This document shows, in pieces, positions 16,459-25,154 of a stretch of DNA of 64,000 nucleotides. The notes beneath the pieces are model-generated. The model was not told where the DNA came from. It was given only the letters and a program-made list of their open reading frames with translations, and did no database searches. The stretch comes from Tidjanibacter sp. (GTDB taxonomy: Bacteria; Bacteroidota; Bacteroidia; Bacteroidales; Rikenellaceae). The stretch lies in assembly GCA_017936605.1 (NCBI GenBank), contig JAGBFH010000015.1, positions 1-64,000 of the forward strand. Direction: 5' to 3'. Position 1 is the stretch's first letter; every line of letters begins with the position of its first letter. A program made the position numbers and the translations under genes.

Positions 16459-16957
16459 CGTATGCCAGGCGGGGGCTTTCGTACATCACCCTTCCGCAGT
16501 AGCGATAGCCGAGGCTCCCAATGAGCCCTTGCATAGTGAGGTTGTCGGGGTGGGTGTCGACCCTTATGCTCCCCACTCTTCCGCGTGCCTCCCTCTCGGC
16601 CTCGAGCATAACTCCGCGTCCCAAGCCCGTGCCCACCACCTTGTCGGCCACCGAAAGGCGGTGGATTGTAAGATAGCTACCATCGGTTGGGGTCAGCCAG
16701 TGGCCGCCGGTGAGGTCGTCATAGGCCCGCTCGCCATCGTAGGTGAGAGCCGCATAGCCCACAACCTCCCCACCCAGAAGCAAAACCCTGCCGTAGCCAC
16801 GCGCAATGTCCTCCTCCACCCTCGGGCGGTTGGGATAGCCGTTCTGCCACTGGTCTATGCCCGCGGCAGCAAGCCGTCGCTGCGCACTGCGGATAATCTC
16901 CATAATGGGCCCAACATCCTCCTGGCGAGCGACCCGAAACTCCAATTTCAACTCCAT
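16445..16957 (-). CDS. GNAT family N-acetyltransferase
   Basis: Protein of 170 residues with the GNAT core: N-terminal EFRVARQEDVGPIMEII, central strand GYAALTYD, YLTIHRLSVADKVVGTGLGRGVM (the acetyl-CoA pyrophosphate loop, here GTGLGRG) and C-terminal IRVDTHPDNLTMQGLIGSLGY. The substrate cannot be told. The start at 16957 is chosen because a GGAG Shine-Dalgarno-like site directly precedes it, formed by the end of the upstream glycosidase gene (TAGGAGAT). It is likely cotranscribed with that gene. Confidence 0.9.
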   Translation of the reverse strand: MELKLEFRVARQEDVGPIMEIIRSAQRRLAAAGIDQWQNGYPNRPRVEEDIARGYGRVLLLGGEVVGYAALTYDGERAYDDLTGGHWLTPTDGSYLTIHRLSVADKVVGTGLGRGVMLEAEREARGRVGSIRVDTHPDNLTMQGLIGSLGYRYCGRVMYESPRLAYEKTL

Positions 16958-16962
16958 ATCTC

Positions 16963-18201
16963 CTACTCTGCCTGAAGTCCTATGGCGCGGATGTAGCTCG
17001 ACTGCACATCGCAATTCTCAAAGCGGCTCTTCTCCACAAACTCCATCATAAGCCTGCGGGCCTCCTGCTGCGAGGGGCGAGCCTCACGAATCTCGGCATA
17101 GGTACCGCGAGGGGCCTCCGAGAAGTTCTGGACCATCTCCCAACCCTCGGGTGCGGGGATGCCCATAAAACAACTATTGTTAATCTTTTTGTAGGGCCAG
17201 AAGGTGTAGCCGATGTTGTTCTCCTCCATAGCCTTGCAGAACGAGGCCATCCACTCGTCGGTATTGTGGCCAATCTCGCCCATATACATCGGGCGGTTGG
17301 TCTTGTCCCTGAAGTCGATGAAGCCGCGAATGGCGTCGGCCGTAGCGGGGCCTCCGTAGCGGTGGCAGGAGTACATTATGCCCTCATCAAAAAGGGTGTT
17401 CTCGAGTGGTTGGAAGTTGCTGTTCCACTGCGCACCACCGAGAATGATGATGTGGTTGCGGTCCACCTTGCGGATGGCCTCCACCCCTATTCGGTAGAGT
17501 TCGGCAAGGCGACTATTGAGTTCCTGCTGGTTATCAAAATAGGGTGCAATAGGCTCATTCAGAAGGTCGTAGCCGAGGATTACGGGCTCATCCTTGTAGT
17601 GGTCGGCTATGCGCTGCCAGATGTCGGCATAGAGCCTCTGTGAGCGGGGACTTTCAAGCAGCCAGGGGTAGCCGTAGCTATCGTCAATATTGTCGCCCGT
17701 CTGACCCGCGGGCGCGTCGTGCATATCGAGAATAAGATAGAGCCCCTTGCCACGACACCACTCCACAAGGCGGTCAATGCGCTCAAAGCCGTCCTGGGCT
17801 ACTGTTAGGCCCATATAGTCCTCGTCGGTGAAGAGTTTGTAGTGGAACGGCACACGGATGGTATTGGCACCCGTGGAGGCAATGAAGTCGATGTCGTTCT
17901 CGGTGATGTAGTTATCCTTGAAGGCACGCCAGAACTCATCCGTAAAGTCGGGGCCCACCAACTGGCGAAACATAAGGTCTATGGCACCTGCCGAGTTGGT
18001 CCTCTGGAAACCAAACATATAGCCTTCGGGGTTGAGCCAGTTGCCGAGGTTGGTGCCGCGGATGAAGAATTTGGAGCCATCGGGGGCTATGAGGTTGGGG
18101 CCGTCAATTCGGATAAAGTCGGGATTGGAGTTGATGGGCCGATTTGATGTGCTGCACGAAAGAGTAATGGCAGCAATAGCAATAAGCAAAAATCGTTTCA
18201 T
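16963..18201 (-). CDS. Glycoside hydrolase family 5-type enzyme, lipoprotein
   Basis: Surface or periplasmic beta-glycanase or exoglucosidase of 412 residues. The start at 18201 gives a lipoprotein signal (MKRFLLIAIAAITLSCSTS). GH5 hallmarks are present: IRGTNLGNWLNPEGYMFG near the N-terminus, NTIRVPFHY, LILDMHDAPAGQ, the acid/base Glu in YDLLNEPIAP, and the nucleophile Glu in YMGEIGHN. The substrate (beta-glucan, glucoside or mannan) cannot be fixed from sequence. An exact TTTG-20-TATCTTTG promoter lies 45 nt upstream. It is divergent from three lipoprotein genes. Confidence 0.9.
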   Translation of the reverse strand: MKRFLLIAIAAITLSCSTSNRPINSNPDFIRIDGPNLIAPDGSKFFIRGTNLGNWLNPEGYMFGFQRTNSAGAIDLMFRQLVGPDFTDEFWRAFKDNYITENDIDFIASTGANTIRVPFHYKLFTDEDYMGLTVAQDGFERIDRLVEWCRGKGLYLILDMHDAPAGQTGDNIDDSYGYPWLLESPRSQRLYADIWQRIADHYKDEPVILGYDLLNEPIAPYFDNQQELNSRLAELYRIGVEAIRKVDRNHIIILGGAQWNSNFQPLENTLFDEGIMYSCHRYGGPATADAIRGFIDFRDKTNRPMYMGEIGHNTDEWMASFCKAMEENNIGYTFWPYKKINNSCFMGIPAPEGWEMVQNFSEAPRGTYAEIREARPSQQEARRLMMEFVEKSRFENCDVQSSYIRAIGLQAE

Positions 18202-18246
18202 AGGGCTCAATTTGTTAGTCACAGCCTCGCTGGGCTCTATTTTCCC

Positions 18247-18278
18247 CAAAGATAGTGATTTACTCTCTGACACACAAA
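18247..18278 (-). promoter_or_regulatory. Glycosidase gene promoter
   Basis: On the minus strand TTTG (18278-18275) and TATCTTTG (18254-18247) are exact consensus boxes separated by 20 bp. Confidence 0.8.
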
Positions 18279-18338
18279 TTGTCAAATAAATTTCTACATC
18301 CGCTTGCATTATTTCACATTTTTAACAAAAAAAGTGTT

Positions 18339-18346
18339 TATCTTTG
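18339..18346 (+). promoter_or_regulatory. -7 box of the lipoprotein operon
   Basis: TATCTTTG is an exact -7 box 20 nt before the ATG at 18367. No TTTG sits at the expected distance; TTTC is 23 bp upstream. With the minus-strand promoter this makes a divergent control region of about 160 bp. Confidence 0.55.
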
Positions 18347-18366
18347 TATTGGAGAAGATTAACGCA

Positions 18367-19530
18367 ATGAAAAACTATATAAACATACTTTTGGCGCTAC
18401 TCATAGCCCTTGCGCCACTACACTCTTGCACTACACCCATCACAACCCCCACTCCCGAGGAGCCCGAAGGCTTTGTGGAGAGAGTGCTGGAGGAGGTGGA
18501 GTTCGTTAATGCCGAACTCGAGTATATGGGCGACGATATGGGAGAGCAACTCTCGGATGGTTGGCTGCTGAAGCTCTATACGGATATGGAGATTGACCCC
18601 GCGGGCAACCCCATAGGCCCTGGAGCGGTGATGCAGATTCTACTGAATGTCCCCTACAACGACTCCCAAGAGCCCGACACCTCTCTCTTGCGAGGTGTCT
18701 ACACCGCCCAGAACAACTCGAGCGAATTTTCGCCCGGCACCTTTGTCAATGGCTACATCCACTATATAGACCTCCCGGGTGAGAGGCTCGAGCTACCCGA
18801 TGCGACCTTCTGGGGCGACATAGCCGAGGGCTCAACCGAGATGGAGATAGACTTGGTGGACGATGGCGCAGTGCAAATTAGCGGCAACGGCGACCAGTTT
18901 ACCATTGAGGGCATACTTGTAGGCAACAAGTGTCTGAAACGCAAATTCCTGTGGAGCGGCACTCTGGAGCCCAAGTCCTATGTGGAGCCCGAAGTGCCCA
19001 ACAGCACCCTCGAGGATAATCTCTCGCTCGAGAATCTCACAAAACTCGCCATCCAAGACCGAGGCGACTATTTCGCACTGAGGGACGAGAGTTACCGCTC
19101 GTTGCTTCTCTTCCTTGCCGAGGAGAGTATCGACTTCGAGTGGGGCAAGCCCATAGGCTCCGGCAAACTGCTGCGCATAGAGCTTCTGGTACCCTGGGAT
19201 TGGGATGCCACCCAGGGAGTTCCCGAGGGGACATACCCTATGCTCTCGCGCAACTTAGACACCTCGATAGACCGTGACAGCATCACCCCCTATCACTCCA
19301 TACCGGGTCTGCCCAACTGTTTCTCCTACCCCTATTGGTCGGGAGCTTGGTTTGTGGAGTTTGTCCAGAGCGAGTGGAGCAACAACTACGCCCGCATTGA
19401 CAGCGGTCAGGTGGTTGTGGAGCGCTCATCGGATGGCTCCCACCACATCATCTGCACACTTTGCGACAGCTCTACAACACCCTTGAAGGTGGATGCAGAT
19501 ATTAGATTCGATAACTACATAAATCTATAA
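18367..19530 (+). CDS. Hypothetical lipoprotein, first of three
   Basis: Protein of 387 residues with lipoprotein signal ending APLHSC, followed by a Thr/Pro linker (TTPITTPTPEEPEG). The rest is acidic and beta-rich, and looks like two related halves. Each half has a GKLLRIELLVPWD- or WLLKLYTDMEIDPAGNPI-like strand followed by a GxY segment (LRGVYTAQNN; PEGTYPMLSRN). I do not recognise the family. It is probably displayed at the cell surface. It heads an operon with the BACON protein (10 bp gap) and a third lipoprotein (12 bp gap). Confidence 0.8.
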   Translation: MKNYINILLALLIALAPLHSCTTPITTPTPEEPEGFVERVLEEVEFVNAELEYMGDDMGEQLSDGWLLKLYTDMEIDPAGNPIGPGAVMQILLNVPYNDSQEPDTSLLRGVYTAQNNSSEFSPGTFVNGYIHYIDLPGERLELPDATFWGDIAEGSTEMEIDLVDDGAVQISGNGDQFTIEGILVGNKCLKRKFLWSGTLEPKSYVEPEVPNSTLEDNLSLENLTKLAIQDRGDYFALRDESYRSLLLFLAEESIDFEWGKPIGSGKLLRIELLVPWDWDATQGVPEGTYPMLSRNLDTSIDRDSITPYHSIPGLPNCFSYPYWSGAWFVEFVQSEWSNNYARIDSGQVVVERSSDGSHHIICTLCDSSTTPLKVDADIRFDNYINL

Positions 19531-19540
19531 AGGCTGATAT

Positions 19541-21106
19541 ATGAAACAGATTTCGAGAATTTTAGCCCTATTGCTCCTCATTGGGGCCACTACCTTTAGT
19601 GCCTGCAAGGAGCCCGAGCCAGAGAGTGCAACCATCACCATCACCCCTGCCGAGCTCACCTTCGACTGGGAGGCAGGTTGGCAGTCGGTCACCGTTTTCT
19701 CCACCCACGACTGGCAGTTGGAGATAGAGGAGGGTGCAGAGTGGATAACCACCTCACAGAACTCCCACATTGCCGGCAAGGAGGTAACCTTCCGTGTCGC
19801 AGTTTCGAGCGACAACACCTCCACCGAGGAGCGAGTGGGCCGCATAGCCTTCCGTGCCGAGGGGACCACCGAGTACCTCAAGGTAACCCAACGAGGCAAT
19901 TCCAATTCCACCCCCACCCCCACCCCCACCATTCCCAAGGAGAACTGCTACTCGCTCAACGGCGAGGAGCATCTGCTCCCCAGCACCGCCTTTATGATGG
20001 TGGGCGAGAATCCCGCGATTGTGGCCAGCCCCAGGATGGGACTGAATAGTGGCGAACAGATACTCGAGAGCAGCAGCTACTTCTATGCAGCCGTAAGTCC
20101 CGTATTGAACGGTGTGGAATTTGACCTTATGACCGAGTCGTCGCCCTACACCCTCATCTCCACCCTCTCGGGCGCACTGCTTGAGTGTGTGGCCCCCGGC
20201 CTTACCGAAGAGATAACCGCAGGCAAGGCTACTTTCGACATCGTCGACAAGAGGGCGACATTTGTGGCTGCGCTGACACTCGCAAGCGGCTCCACACTCG
20301 CGATAAACATCTCCACAGAGGCCGAGGAGAACATCACAATTAATGAGAATACCATCTCGCGCGGAGCGGAGAAGAAGCCCCTGCGCACAGCCTTCTATAT
20401 GAACGAGGAGGGTATGACCTACCTCTACTTCACCCCCGCGGGTATCGACTACGCCGAGGAGTTGGAGATTGCCACTTGGTATATGTACCTGATGGTGGGC
20501 GACCAGTTAATCAACAATCAGAGGTTTAGCCTTACTGACAACATCGTTGGTGGCAACAACTTCATACTCGGCCTTATGGATAATCTCAACGCCGACAACT
20601 CGTGGACCATCACCGGCGACGAGCTCGGTGGCGCTACGGGTACCATTCTGCTCAAGCACAACAGCGAGGGCAACTACACAACTCTGCTGGAGGTAGTCTA
20701 CGGTGGTGTGGAGTATAAAATCGCCTTCGAGGGCGACTGCATCTCCTGCTACGATGCGCCCGTGGTGGAGAGCAACTACCTACTCTACGATGGCGCCAAG
20801 CACAACCTCACCTCGGCCACTATCGATGCCAAGGGCGAGCCTTGGAGCCTCTCGCTCCGCGTAGATAATGGCAAGAGTGTGGTTATAACTGCCCCTGAGA
20901 GCTTCTTCGACGGCAACGCCCACGGCTTCTCGCAGAGCCCCCACCTGACAGTCACCTACGACGGCCAGACCTTCTCGAAGGCCAACGGCAACAGCGGCAC
21001 TTTGACGCTCAATCTGGACCAAGATATGCTCACTCTCGATGTGGCCTTCACCAACTATGCGGGTTGCGAGATGGCCTACTCGGGTGCGGTTACTATTTAT
21101 GAATAA
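19541..21106 (+). CDS. BACON-domain lipoprotein, second of three
   Basis: Protein of 521 residues with lipoprotein signal ending TTFSAC. A BACON-type immunoglobulin-like domain (about 30-125) shows TITPAELTFDWEAGWQSVTV, a WQLEIEEGAEWITTS strand and an EYLKVTQRG end. A Thr/Pro linker (STPTPTPTIP) follows. The remaining 380 residues are beta-rich and contain two similar segments (YSLNGEEHLLPSTAFM at about 137; YLLYDGAKHNLTSATID at about 415), which suggests a repeated domain. BACON domains are common in Bacteroidota glycan-handling proteins. The function here is unknown. Confidence 0.85.
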   Translation: MKQISRILALLLLIGATTFSACKEPEPESATITITPAELTFDWEAGWQSVTVFSTHDWQLEIEEGAEWITTSQNSHIAGKEVTFRVAVSSDNTSTEERVGRIAFRAEGTTEYLKVTQRGNSNSTPTPTPTIPKENCYSLNGEEHLLPSTAFMMVGENPAIVASPRMGLNSGEQILESSSYFYAAVSPVLNGVEFDLMTESSPYTLISTLSGALLECVAPGLTEEITAGKATFDIVDKRATFVAALTLASGSTLAINISTEAEENITINENTISRGAEKKPLRTAFYMNEEGMTYLYFTPAGIDYAEELEIATWYMYLMVGDQLINNQRFSLTDNIVGGNNFILGLMDNLNADNSWTITGDELGGATGTILLKHNSEGNYTTLLEVVYGGVEYKIAFEGDCISCYDAPVVESNYLLYDGAKHNLTSATIDAKGEPWSLSLRVDNGKSVVITAPESFFDGNAHGFSQSPHLTVTYDGQTFSKANGNSGTLTLNLDQDMLTLDVAFTNYAGCEMAYSGAVTIYE

Positions 21107-21118
21107 AGAATCTAATAT

Positions 21119-21592
21119 ATGGGGAAACTCAACACATATCTGTTAGTAATCATCACAGCGGCACTCTGCCTTGCGGGGTGTAGCGAGCCTGTGGTGGAGG
21201 AGCCACCGAAACCCGCGGAGCCCCTCTATGGCAACTTCCTCTTGGGCGAGGAGGAGATACCCGCAAATAGCTTCACGAGCGTGGATGACGAGGTACACCT
21301 ACTGTTGAAGATTTCGCCTCTGGAGGATATTCTTTCGGCTACCACCTACGCCATTGTTGGTGTACGCAAGGCGTTTGTAGGCAACGAGATAGATGTGACA
21401 ACCAAGTTCCACAACGACGACTACATCTTCGTTTATGAGGACCCTACGCGCTACTATGCTCCCTGGCGTCAATTACAATCGGGCACCATACTGCTGGACA
21501 AGAACGCCGCAGGGGAGATATACGCCAAAGTCAACATCGTACTCTCCGACGGCACCCCCTTCCACTACGAACAGGTCCTCGTGGCGAAATAG
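21119..21592 (+). CDS. Small lipoprotein, third of three
   Basis: Protein of 157 residues with lipoprotein signal ending LCLAGC, a Pro/Glu linker (PVVEEPPKPAEP) and a single beta domain (YGNFLLGEEEIPANSFTSVD). The strand YGNFLLGEEEIP resembles YSLNGEEHLLPSTAFM in the preceding protein, so it may be one copy of the domain repeated there. The family is not recognised. It ends the operon before a strong terminator. Confidence 0.8.
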   Translation: MGKLNTYLLVIITAALCLAGCSEPVVEEPPKPAEPLYGNFLLGEEEIPANSFTSVDDEVHLLLKISPLEDILSATTYAIVGVRKAFVGNEIDVTTKFHNDDYIFVYEDPTRYYAPWRQLQSGTILLDKNAAGEIYAKVNIVLSDGTPFHYEQVLVAK

Positions 21593-21593
21593 A

Positions 21594-21880
21594 GCGGTCA
21601 GCAGTCAGCAGTCGACTCAGTACTCAGCCATAAACAAACTCACGGGTATTAAAATTAATACCCGTGAGTTTGTTTGTCGAAATTCAAAATGCAAAATTCA
21701 AAATGCAAAATTGGTTAAGAGATAGGACCCATAAGACCCATAGGACTTATAAGACTTATAGGCCCCATTAGTCGCGCTTGTTTATGCCACTTTTGGTGGC
21801 AAAAGTGGCGCAAAAGCCACCGCAAGGCATCTATGGCGGGAGCGCAGGACTTATTGCTTTTGGTCTTCCACAAAGCCCCA
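21594..21880. repeat. Heptamer and nonamer arrays after the lipoprotein operon
   Basis: AGCGGTC/AGCAGTC units with a 7-bp period run from about 21594 to 21628. ATTCAAA/ATGCAAA heptamers fill 21680-21712. 9-bp units like GACCCATAA and GACTTATAA fill 21722-21768. An imperfect hairpin GCCACTTTT / AAAAGTGGC lies near 21787. I see no gene here. Confidence 0.7.
21632..21675 (+). terminator. Terminator of the lipoprotein operon
   Basis: AAACAAACTCACGGGTATTA pairs with TAATACCCGTGAGTTTGTTT around a short A/T loop. It is a nearly perfect 20-bp stem and could work in both directions. Confidence 0.85.
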
Positions 21881-21886
21881 CAAAAA

Positions 21887-21918
21887 GTTCACGGGTTACA
21901 AAAAAGTAACCCGTGAAC
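21887..21918. terminator. GGGTTACA-class hairpin, copy 1
   Basis: GTTCACGGGTTA pairs with TAACCCGTGAAC around an A-rich loop. The same CGGGTTAC/GTAACCCG core recurs at three other sites in the window with different outer bases. Confidence 0.7.
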
Positions 21919-21989
21919 AAACTGAAATCTGACTGCTATAAGCAAAAGGAAGCGCCACACTTCTGCAACCGCCTTGCAAAGCACCACAA

Positions 21990-22112
21990 AAAAACGACTA
22001 AAAAGGATGAATTTCAAGGCACCCGACGGCTGAGGATGCGGAGTTTGCTATTGGCAAATGAGCAATCCGAAGCCGAGGGTAACGCCGCAATTCGCCTTTT
22101 TAGTCGTTTTTT
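21990..22112 (-). repeat. Nested 3'-end hairpin element, copy 4 (after the CyuA-like gene)
   Basis: On the minus strand the element begins right after the TAG stop. Outer arms AACGACTAAAAAGG / CCTTTTTAGTCGTT enclose further pairs, and the core is GC-TCA-TTTGC-CAATA-GCAAA-CTCC-GC. The closing pairs are GC/GC where other copies have CC/GG, a compensating change. It ends in seven T and so can terminate. Confidence 0.8.
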
Positions 22113-23405
22113 CTATTTGTGGGTCATTATATGCAGAATCATACGGTCCGTCTCGAGCATACCGCGTGAGCCGATGGTCGTCAGGTTCAGGATGGATTTG
22201 TCCACATCGTCATCCACAATACCCTCATAGGCGGTCACACACCTCTGCTCCATAGCCATCGTTGCGGCCATAACAGCAGTCGAGACCGAACTCGAGAGCT
22301 TGAGCGCACAACTGGGCTTGGCGCCATCGCAAATCATACCCGTGAGCGTCGCAACCATATTCTTCACAGCCATAGCCACCTCGCGGTAGTCGCCACCCAT
22401 CAGGTAGGTGATGCCGCAGCTCGAGCCGGTCGAGGCTACCACACAACCACACAGGGCCGAGAGGCGACCGAGGCTCTGTTTGATATAGATGACCGTCAGG
22501 TGCGAGAGCGCAAGTGCGCGTATGAGCTGCTCCTCGGTGGCACCCGTATCCTCGGCGTAGACCACAACGGGGAGGGTCGAAACGATACCCTGGTTGCCGC
22601 TACCCGAGTTGCTCATAACGGGAATCTTGGCGCCACCCATACGGGCATCACACGCCGCCGAAGTATAGGAAATCATATGCGAAAGAATCGTGTCGCCCAT
22701 AATCCTACGGCTGCCCGAGCTCTCCTTCACCGTACGACCCAAGCAGTGGCCCCACTCGCCGCGCAACGACTCATCGGCCGCAGCCTTATTGAGCCTGCGA
22801 GCCTCCAAAATGAAGCGCAACTCCTCAATGGGCGTGGTGGTGGCAAAGTCCCAAACCTTACGCAGGGTAAGCTCTACGCCCTTCTGCTCACTGGTGGCGG
22901 TTGCGGGCCTGCGGTTATCCATCTCCACGACATCATCTTTGGCCACATAGACAAAGTTGGTATGCGAGCCCGAGATGATGGCCGTAGCATTGTGACCCGC
23001 GGCCAGGGCCCGAGCCTCGATATAGAGCGTCTCGCAGTCGCCCTCCTTCACACCCACCTTTACTCTGCCCGCGTCAATCATCCTGCGGCCACGCTCCACA
23101 GCCTCGGGGGTCACATCCTTGAGCACCTCGAGTTGGTAGGCGGTCTTGCCCACAAGCGCACCGAGCGCAATGGCAATCGGAAGGCCAATCATATCCGTTC
23201 CGGGGATACCCACACCCATAGCATTTTTGAGCACATTGGGGCTCAGGTAGACCTCAATACTCTCGGGCTCCTGACCCAGAGTCTGGGCAGCCATAGCCGT
23301 ACACAACGACACAGCGATGGGCTCCGTACATCCCATAGCGGGCACTACTTCTCGGTTGATGAGGTCGATAATCTCCTTTCGACACTCGGCAGAAAGCATA
23401 GGCAT
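22113..23405 (-). CDS. L-cysteine desulfidase-like protein (UPF0597/CyuA family)
   Basis: Protein of 430 residues that resembles E. coli YhaM/CyuA along its whole length. CyuA members degrade cysteine to pyruvate, ammonia and sulfide through a 4Fe-4S cluster. Family motifs are PAMGCTEPIAV near residue 25, VYLSPNVLKNAMGVGIPGT, DARMGGAKIPVMSNSGSGNQ, and GMICDGAKPSCALKLSSS. The conserved cysteines in GCTEP and in ICDGAKPSC are present. It is sometimes annotated as a serine dehydratase alpha-like protein. It is a single gene that ends right at a nested hairpin element. Confidence 0.9.
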   Translation of the reverse strand: MPMLSAECRKEIIDLINREVVPAMGCTEPIAVSLCTAMAAQTLGQEPESIEVYLSPNVLKNAMGVGIPGTDMIGLPIAIALGALVGKTAYQLEVLKDVTPEAVERGRRMIDAGRVKVGVKEGDCETLYIEARALAAGHNATAIISGSHTNFVYVAKDDVVEMDNRRPATATSEQKGVELTLRKVWDFATTTPIEELRFILEARRLNKAAADESLRGEWGHCLGRTVKESSGSRRIMGDTILSHMISYTSAACDARMGGAKIPVMSNSGSGNQGIVSTLPVVVYAEDTGATEEQLIRALALSHLTVIYIKQSLGRLSALCGCVVASTGSSCGITYLMGGDYREVAMAVKNMVATLTGMICDGAKPSCALKLSSSVSTAVMAATMAMEQRCVTAYEGIVDDDVDKSILNLTTIGSRGMLETDRMILHIMTHK

Positions 23406-23523
23406 ATAATATAATAGGTTTAGGTTTTTCTGTTATTGTAGGTTATTTTGACTCTCAAAGGTAGTATTTTTTTCGTTAGGGTGTTGCACCCGAGGGGCAG
23501 TTTCTCTCTCGCGGCCCACTTTT

Positions 23524-24723
23524 TCACTCGTCGATGACACCCGAGCCCACCAGTTCGTCGCCATCGTACCACGCCGCAAACTGGCCCGCAGTGATGCCCC
23601 TCTGGGGCTCATCGAAGAGCAAATAGCCACCCTCCTCGGTCACAAACAGGCGTGCCGACTGGAGGGGTTGGCGGTAGCGGATGCGCACCATATAGGCTCT
23701 GGGCTCATCGCCAGCCCTCATCCTCTGCGACTCCCTCACCCAGTGCATCTCCTCGGGGCGGATATGCAGCGCCGAGCGTAGAAGTCCAGGATGCTGATGG
23801 CCCTGACCTACATAGACAATATTTCTGACCACATCCGTGGCGATGACAAACAGCGGCAGTGCCGTGCCGCCCACGCCCAGGCCGTGGCGTTGGCCTATGG
23901 TGTAGAAGTGTGCGCCCGAGTGGGTGCCCACCTTCCTGCCATCCGAGGGCGCGTAGGTATAGGGCGCAGCCAAAGTGGTCAGGTCCTCTCTCTCAAAGAG
24001 TTCCGCATCCTGCTCCCTTGTGCGGTAGCCCTCCCAAGCGGCGTCAATCTCCACTATACGCCCCTTGCGAGCGGCCAGTTTCTGTTGCAGGAAGACGGGC
24101 AGGTCCACCTTGCCCACAAAGCATATACCCTGCGAATCCTTGCGCTTGGCGGTGGCCAGGTGGTGCTCCGCAGCCACAGCCCTCACCTCCGACTTGAGCA
24201 TATCGCCCACGGGGAAGAGCGCACGCGAGAGCTGCTCCTCGGAGAGTTGGCACAGGAAGTAGCTCTGGTCCTTATTCTTATCGGTGCCCGCCAGCAGTCG
24301 GTGGCTCCCATCCTCGCCGTGCTCCACACGGCAGTAGTGGCCCGTAGCCACCCAGTCGGCACCGAGCTTCAGGGCCTCCTTCAGGAAGACATCGAACTTT
24401 ATCTCCCTGTTACACAGCACATCGGGATTGGGCGTACGGCCCTTCTCATACTCGGCGAACATATAGTCCACAACCCTCTGGCGGTACTGCTCCGAGAGGT
24501 CCACCATACGGAACGGAATGTCGAGCCTCTTGGCCACAAGCTCCGCAAAAAGCCTATCGTCCTCCCAGGGGCACTCGCCACTGAGCGTGCCCACCGTATC
24601 GTGCCAGTTGACCATAAAGAGCCCTACAACATCGTAGCCCTGCTCCTTGAGCCTCTGCGCCGCCACGGAAGAGTCCACACCTCCCGATAGACCCACAACT
24701 ACTCTTTCTCTTTTTTTCTCCAT
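23524..24723 (-). CDS. mnmA: tRNA-specific 2-thiouridylase
   Basis: Adds the 2-thio group to uridine 34 of Lys, Glu and Gln tRNAs, using ATP and sulfur from the IscS relay. The 399 residues carry the PP-loop VVGLSGGVDSSVAA, the catalytic cysteines in NPDVLCNREIKF and DSQGICFVG, GKDQSYFL-like KNKDQSYFLC, and the C-terminal beta-barrel. The start at 24723 is preferred because the frame upstream has no ATG and runs into a perfect 22-bp palindrome that ends 6 nt before the start codon. The gene is read away from that leader element. Confidence 0.95.
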   Translation of the reverse strand: MEKKRERVVVGLSGGVDSSVAAQRLKEQGYDVVGLFMVNWHDTVGTLSGECPWEDDRLFAELVAKRLDIPFRMVDLSEQYRQRVVDYMFAEYEKGRTPNPDVLCNREIKFDVFLKEALKLGADWVATGHYCRVEHGEDGSHRLLAGTDKNKDQSYFLCQLSEEQLSRALFPVGDMLKSEVRAVAAEHHLATAKRKDSQGICFVGKVDLPVFLQQKLAARKGRIVEIDAAWEGYRTREQDAELFEREDLTTLAAPYTYAPSDGRKVGTHSGAHFYTIGQRHGLGVGGTALPLFVIATDVVRNIVYVGQGHQHPGLLRSALHIRPEEMHWVRESQRMRAGDEPRAYMVRIRYRQPLQSARLFVTEEGGYLLFDEPQRGITAGQFAAWYDGDELVGSGVIDE

Positions 24724-24960
24724 TCTTTCGCGCCTTTTTATAAAAAGGCGCCCCAAAAATTTTTAGTGAGATACTTCGTATCTCTACATTTGCTCTACCC
24801 TATTTTGGAACCACCCTAATAAAAGTGCCACTCTGGCACAAAAGTCGCCCAAAAATTTTTAGTGTAACCAAATGTTACCACTCTACCTACTGCCTTGCTT
24901 AGGATTCCCAGCACTCGCTGTGGCCGTTGCCACTTGTAAAGATATCCCCCGCAGTTTACC
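24724..24960 (-). repeat. Leader repeat upstream of mnmA
   Basis: Read on the minus strand it runs: GTGGCAACGGCCAC hairpin, AGCGAGTGCTGGGAATCCTA, AAGCAAGGCAGTAGGTAG, GATACGAAGTATC, CTAAAAATTTTTGGGGCG and the 22-bp palindrome with half-site GCGCCTTTTTA (24751-24730), then the mnmA ATG. The same order of blocks lies upstream of the aldehyde dehydrogenase gene at 46145-46545. The rest of the spacer to 25037 holds a GGGGGATAT inverted pair (near 24942 and 24967) and no gene. Confidence 0.75.
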
Positions 24961-25037
24961 CTTTTGGGGTAAATGTGGGGGATATTTTGTGCTTTAGGCG
25001 GAAATATCCGCTATTTAGTCTCCGCTACAAGTGGGTT

Positions 25038-25141
25038 TTGCGGGGTGATTCTTGTGCCAACCAAGCGAGCAAGTCCGCAGTTTACACGCGGTAAATGAGG
25101 AACTTACAATGGGCAGGCCGGTGCAAAAAGCGCCCGCAAGT
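25038..25141 (-). repeat. Nested 3'-end hairpin element, copy 5 (after the TPR gene)
   Basis: On the minus strand it begins 13 nt after the stop of the TPR gene. The outer arms are CTTGCGGG / CCCCGCAA, and stem 2 is AAGTTCC / GGACTT. The core is TCA-TTTAC-CGCG-GTAAA-CTGC; the inner helix TTTAC/GTAAA is a further paired variant. Confidence 0.75.
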
Positions 25142-25154
25142 CACACCTAACAGA

